This document shows positions 6,760 through 8,453 of a stretch of DNA of 8,453 nucleotides, one piece after another (position 1 is the first letter of the stretch; every line of letters starts with the position of its first letter). The notes below the pieces were generated by a model. It had not been told where the DNA came from. It did no database searches and saw only the letters and a program-made list of their open reading frames with translations. This DNA is from HK-STAS-PATE-2 sp035906575 (GTDB lineage: Bacteria; Patescibacteriota; Patescibacteriia; 2-12-FULL-60-25): assembly GCA_035906575.1 (NCBI GenBank), contig JAMIEW010000008.1:1-8453 (forward strand), given 5' to 3'. The translations under genes were made by a program, and so were the position numbers.

Positions 6760-6791
6760 AAAAGAAGACCATCGCGTATGAGGCGATGGTC
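6758..6791 (-). terminator. Intrinsic terminator after the 99-aa gene
   Basis: A perfect 9-bp stem GACCATCGC/GCGATGGTC (6791-6783 and 6775-6767 on the minus strand) with a 7-nt loop is followed by TTCTTTTT. It starts 22 nt after the stop of the 99-aa gene. The end of its T-tract touches the extended -10 of the next gene, so the terminator and the next promoter are back to back. Confidence 0.9.
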
Positions 6792-6813
6792 AGTCTGGGG
6801 GTAGAACGAGCGC

Positions 6814-7113
6814 CTAGGCGGCGGTCGTCTGTTTCGTGGGAGGGCACGTGGTACCAAAGTGGGCTGTGATGGCGTCATCGAGCACCTTGAGCTGTGCTTC
6901 ATCGAGATCGTCGACGACCTCGTCACCTCTTGGGTCGAACGGGGCGCATGCCCCAAGCTTGACCTGAGCGCGAACGCTCAGTCCGATCGGGGTCGTAATC
7001 TGGCTACGACCCATGTGTTCTCTTGTTCGAAGCGTGGTTAGCACATCCCTGAAACGCGCCTTGACGCGCGCTCGCTCTGTCGTGAGTTCGTCATCGGTCA
7101 TGGGCGTTTTCAT
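6814..7113 (-). CDS. Small acidic protein of unknown function, G+C-rich gene
   Basis: I do not recognise this 99-aa protein. It begins MKTPMTDDELTTERARVKAR, an amphipathic charged helix, continues with TPIGLSVRAQVKLG (about 41-54), and has an acidic helix GDEVVDDLDEAQLKVLDDAI (63-82) before a Thr-rich tail. Two cysteines are present; no signal peptide or membrane segment is seen. An upstream GTG at 7143 is in frame, but ATG 7113 has GGAGGT five bases before it, so that start is firm. It begins 32 nt after the stop of the kinase-like gene and ends before a strong terminator, so it is the last gene of that operon. Its G+C content is visibly higher than its neighbours', which may indicate separate origin. 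Confidence 0.75.
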   Translation of the reverse strand: MKTPMTDDELTTERARVKARFRDVLTTLRTREHMGRSQITTPIGLSVRAQVKLGACAPFDPRGDEVVDDLDEAQLKVLDDAITAHFGTTCPPTKQTTAA

Positions 7114-7118
7114 ACGGC

Positions 7119-7124
7119 ACCTCC
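7119..7124 (-). promoter_or_regulatory. Shine-Dalgarno site of the 99-aa gene
   Basis: GGAGGT on the minus strand lies 5 nt before ATG 7113. It is the only strong Shine-Dalgarno I find before any gene here. It decides the start codon against the GTG at 7143 and fits an operon-internal gene that cannot be leaderless. Confidence 0.8.
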
Positions 7125-7145
7125 AACCCCTTCTTGGTACCACGG

Positions 7146-8414
7146 TTATAATAAATTGTCAACCTGGTCGTCGATCACCGTCTTTTGCTGACTCAAAATC
7201 ATGTTCTGAACCTCAGGAATACGGGCAAAAAGCCCCGGTGCCATGTCGGTGCCCGGCATGCGTGGGCGCCCCGTTTTGACGACCTTGCCAAGCCAGCGCA
7301 AAAACAACCCCATCTCTTTAAGAGCAATCTGCCGGGTTATCTCGGGTTTACCCTCTACCTCGTAGGCGAAGACAAAGAGCTCTCGAATCAATCTCGCTAC
7401 CGAACCGTTTTTAATCTCTTCTGGCAATGCCATAAGCCGTTTGCGTTCTTGTAGTGATTCGACAATGTCCTTCACCATCATCTTTTTATACGCAAGATGG
7501 TCCATGGTTTCTTGAAGGACGGTGCGTAGCGACGCACGGGCTTCATCGTCTAATACGAGGGACTTATTTTTTTCGATAAACTGAATAGGCGCGGATCTTA
7601 TTCGGTCATCAGAAAGGATATCACCATTTTTTGCACGATAATGTAACGGGAGTGAAAAACCAAAATCAATCCCCCAGACACGCTGAGGCTTATGCTTTTT
7701 CTGCTTATCCGCTAAAGCATTATCTGTATGGCCATCAGAATATCCAACCCCATCGTGTAAAACCGCTAATCTCATCAGACTCTCAATCGCTGTATGCGGT
7801 CTGTCTTCTGCTATCGCACTAATGACACCGTCCTTCGTCAATAATCCTGCCGCCGGATGCCCAAGCCCAACAGCTCCCTTAATGCCTTTTTGTCGGCTAT
7901 AGAGCTCTTCACCGTCTGTCATGAGAACGGTTGCTGGCACCACATTCAATCCCAATAACTTATCAAACATTGCGCTGACAAATTCACGCCTGATCGAAGC
8001 ACTATGCTCGAGCATGCGCCTGCCAAAGGCTGTTTTGTCGACAGGGTAATCATCGATATCAAAACCATAGAACTCCGCGTATTTTTCTAAATGCTTGCGC
8101 GCTAACTGTTCTCTGCTAGCAAAGTAGAGTTGCTCGATATCGGCTTTTTTCTTATTCAAATCTTTTGAACGGAGATAGGTTGTTGAGCGGTAGCTCTTGT
8201 CATCATTACCCGTTTTAAAAACCGTTTTTTCTGTCAGCAAATCACCTGTGGCCGGATCGATGAGTTGGCGCTCTTCACCTTCGACAGACTTCTGAAAGGC
8301 CACCATACCACTCATGAACTCAAGTTTTTTCGTTGCATTCGCCCCCCCCCCGACGGGTTGTTCATCAAGAATCTCATCGCTCAGTAAATCTGATAGGTCA
8401 CGTTCATAATCCAT
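7146..8414 (-). CDS. Divergent kinase-like protein (PI4-kinase/actin-fragmin-kinase-like fold), N-terminus uncertain
   Basis: The protein has 422 aa from ATG 8414. Kinase-like motifs appear in order: VFKTGNDDKS (65-74, possible N-lobe lysine), RREFVSAMFDKLLGLNVVPA (142-161), LYSRQKGIKGAV (171-182), YSDGHTDNALAD (225-236) and GIDFG (248-252). D227 and N232 have catalytic-loop spacing and D250 is a DFG-like metal ligand. R143 to L153, and D227 to H229 and N232, match the spacing in the gene at 2542-3975, which indicates common ancestry. The C-terminal 170 residues are helical and unrecognised. The start is not certain: the frame stays open for 13 more codons to the right edge, and ATG 8414 has neither a Shine-Dalgarno nor a -10 at leaderless distance. 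A run of ten G lies in codons 22-25. It is co-transcribed with the 99-aa gene. The substrate is unknown. Confidence 0.6.
   Translation of the reverse strand: MDYERDLSDLLSDEILDEQPVGGGANATKKLEFMSGMVAFQKSVEGEERQLIDPATGDLLTEKTVFKTGNDDKSYRSTTYLRSKDLNKKKADIEQLYFASREQLARKHLEKYAEFYGFDIDDYPVDKTAFGRRMLEHSASIRREFVSAMFDKLLGLNVVPATVLMTDGEELYSRQKGIKGAVGLGHPAAGLLTKDGVISAIAEDRPHTAIESLMRLAVLHDGVGYSDGHTDNALADKQKKHKPQRVWGIDFGFSLPLHYRAKNGDILSDDRIRSAPIQFIEKNKSLVLDDEARASLRTVLQETMDHLAYKKMMVKDIVESLQERKRLMALPEEIKNGSVARLIRELFVFAYEVEGKPEITRQIALKEMGLFLRWLGKVVKTGRPRMPGTDMAPGLFARIPEVQNMILSQQKTVIDDQVDNLL
8342..8351 (-). repeat. Ten-base homopolymeric G tract inside the kinase-like gene
   Basis: On the minus strand GTC is followed by ten consecutive G and then CGAATG. 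The tract encodes Gly22-Gly24 and the first base of Ala25. With ten G the long frame is open. With nine it meets TGA twelve codons after GTC, and with eleven it meets TGA eleven codons after GTC. An internal ATG at codon 34 could restart translation. Confidence 0.9.
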
Positions 8415-8453
8415 GTAGTCGAAGGATGTATCACCGGTATACCAGCGCCGCTC

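Noticed and set aside
6847..7144. 11-bp inverted repeat (cgtggtaccaa at 6847-6857, its complement at 7134-7144) flanking most of the 99-aa gene
   Set aside because: Several 11-mer inverted pairs are expected by chance in a window of this size, the left copy is inside the coding region, and there is no transposase or target duplication.
8310..8350. A-rich run near the G tract as a programmed -1 frameshift site
   Set aside because: The heptamer is not in the required reading frame, and both slipped frames near it end quickly without a downstream overlapping gene.
1..8453. CRISPR arrays, insertion sequences, rRNA, phage genes
   Set aside because: No regularly spaced repeats, transposase or integrase motifs, rRNA segments or structural phage genes were seen on either strand.

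Overview
All genes in this window lie on the minus strand, so transcription runs from high to low coordinates. The best guess for the organism is an uncultivated bacterium of the Patescibacteria/CPR type. The reasons are very divergent signalling proteins next to recognisable housekeeping genes, tight packing, scarce Shine-Dalgarno sites and start codons placed right behind -10 boxes. This is an inference; no marker here fixes the taxon.

Layout from right to left. (a) 8414-6814: a divergent protein-kinase/PI4-kinase-like gene, possibly entering from beyond the right edge, then a 99-aa G+C-rich gene of unknown function with the only clear Shine-Dalgarno site in the window, closed by a strong intrinsic terminator (6758-6791). 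(b) 6744-4351: a large soluble protein with two degenerate GGDEF domains and a long C-terminal coiled coil, apparently read from a leaderless extended -10 promoter that abuts the terminator. (c) 4313-2542: a two-gene unit, a 113-aa unknown and a second kinase-like protein, joined by an ATGA overlap and again apparently leaderless. (d) 2489-2174: tRNA-Thr(UGU) with encoded CCA, driven by a good sigma70-type promoter inside the end of the preceding gene, then a palindromic hairpin and rpmG (ribosomal protein L33), closed by a hairpin terminator. (e) 2123-1: a TM0106-type nuclease (RecB-like nuclease, helix-hairpin-helix and DEDD exonuclease-like domain), followed 12 nt later by a YibE/F-family membrane protein that runs off the left edge.

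The most unusual part is 2542-8414. Two distantly related kinase-like proteins share the same motif order (RE...LLGxxxxPxT...DxHxxN...IDxG) and flank a tandem-GGDEF protein, with two small unknown proteins between them. In the GGDEF protein each domain has lost different catalytic or nucleotide-binding positions. A linked signalling or phosphotransfer module is a reasonable hypothesis but is not demonstrated. One kinase-like gene carries a ten-base G run near its 5' end, where any single-base slip leads to an early stop, which suggests possible phase variation.
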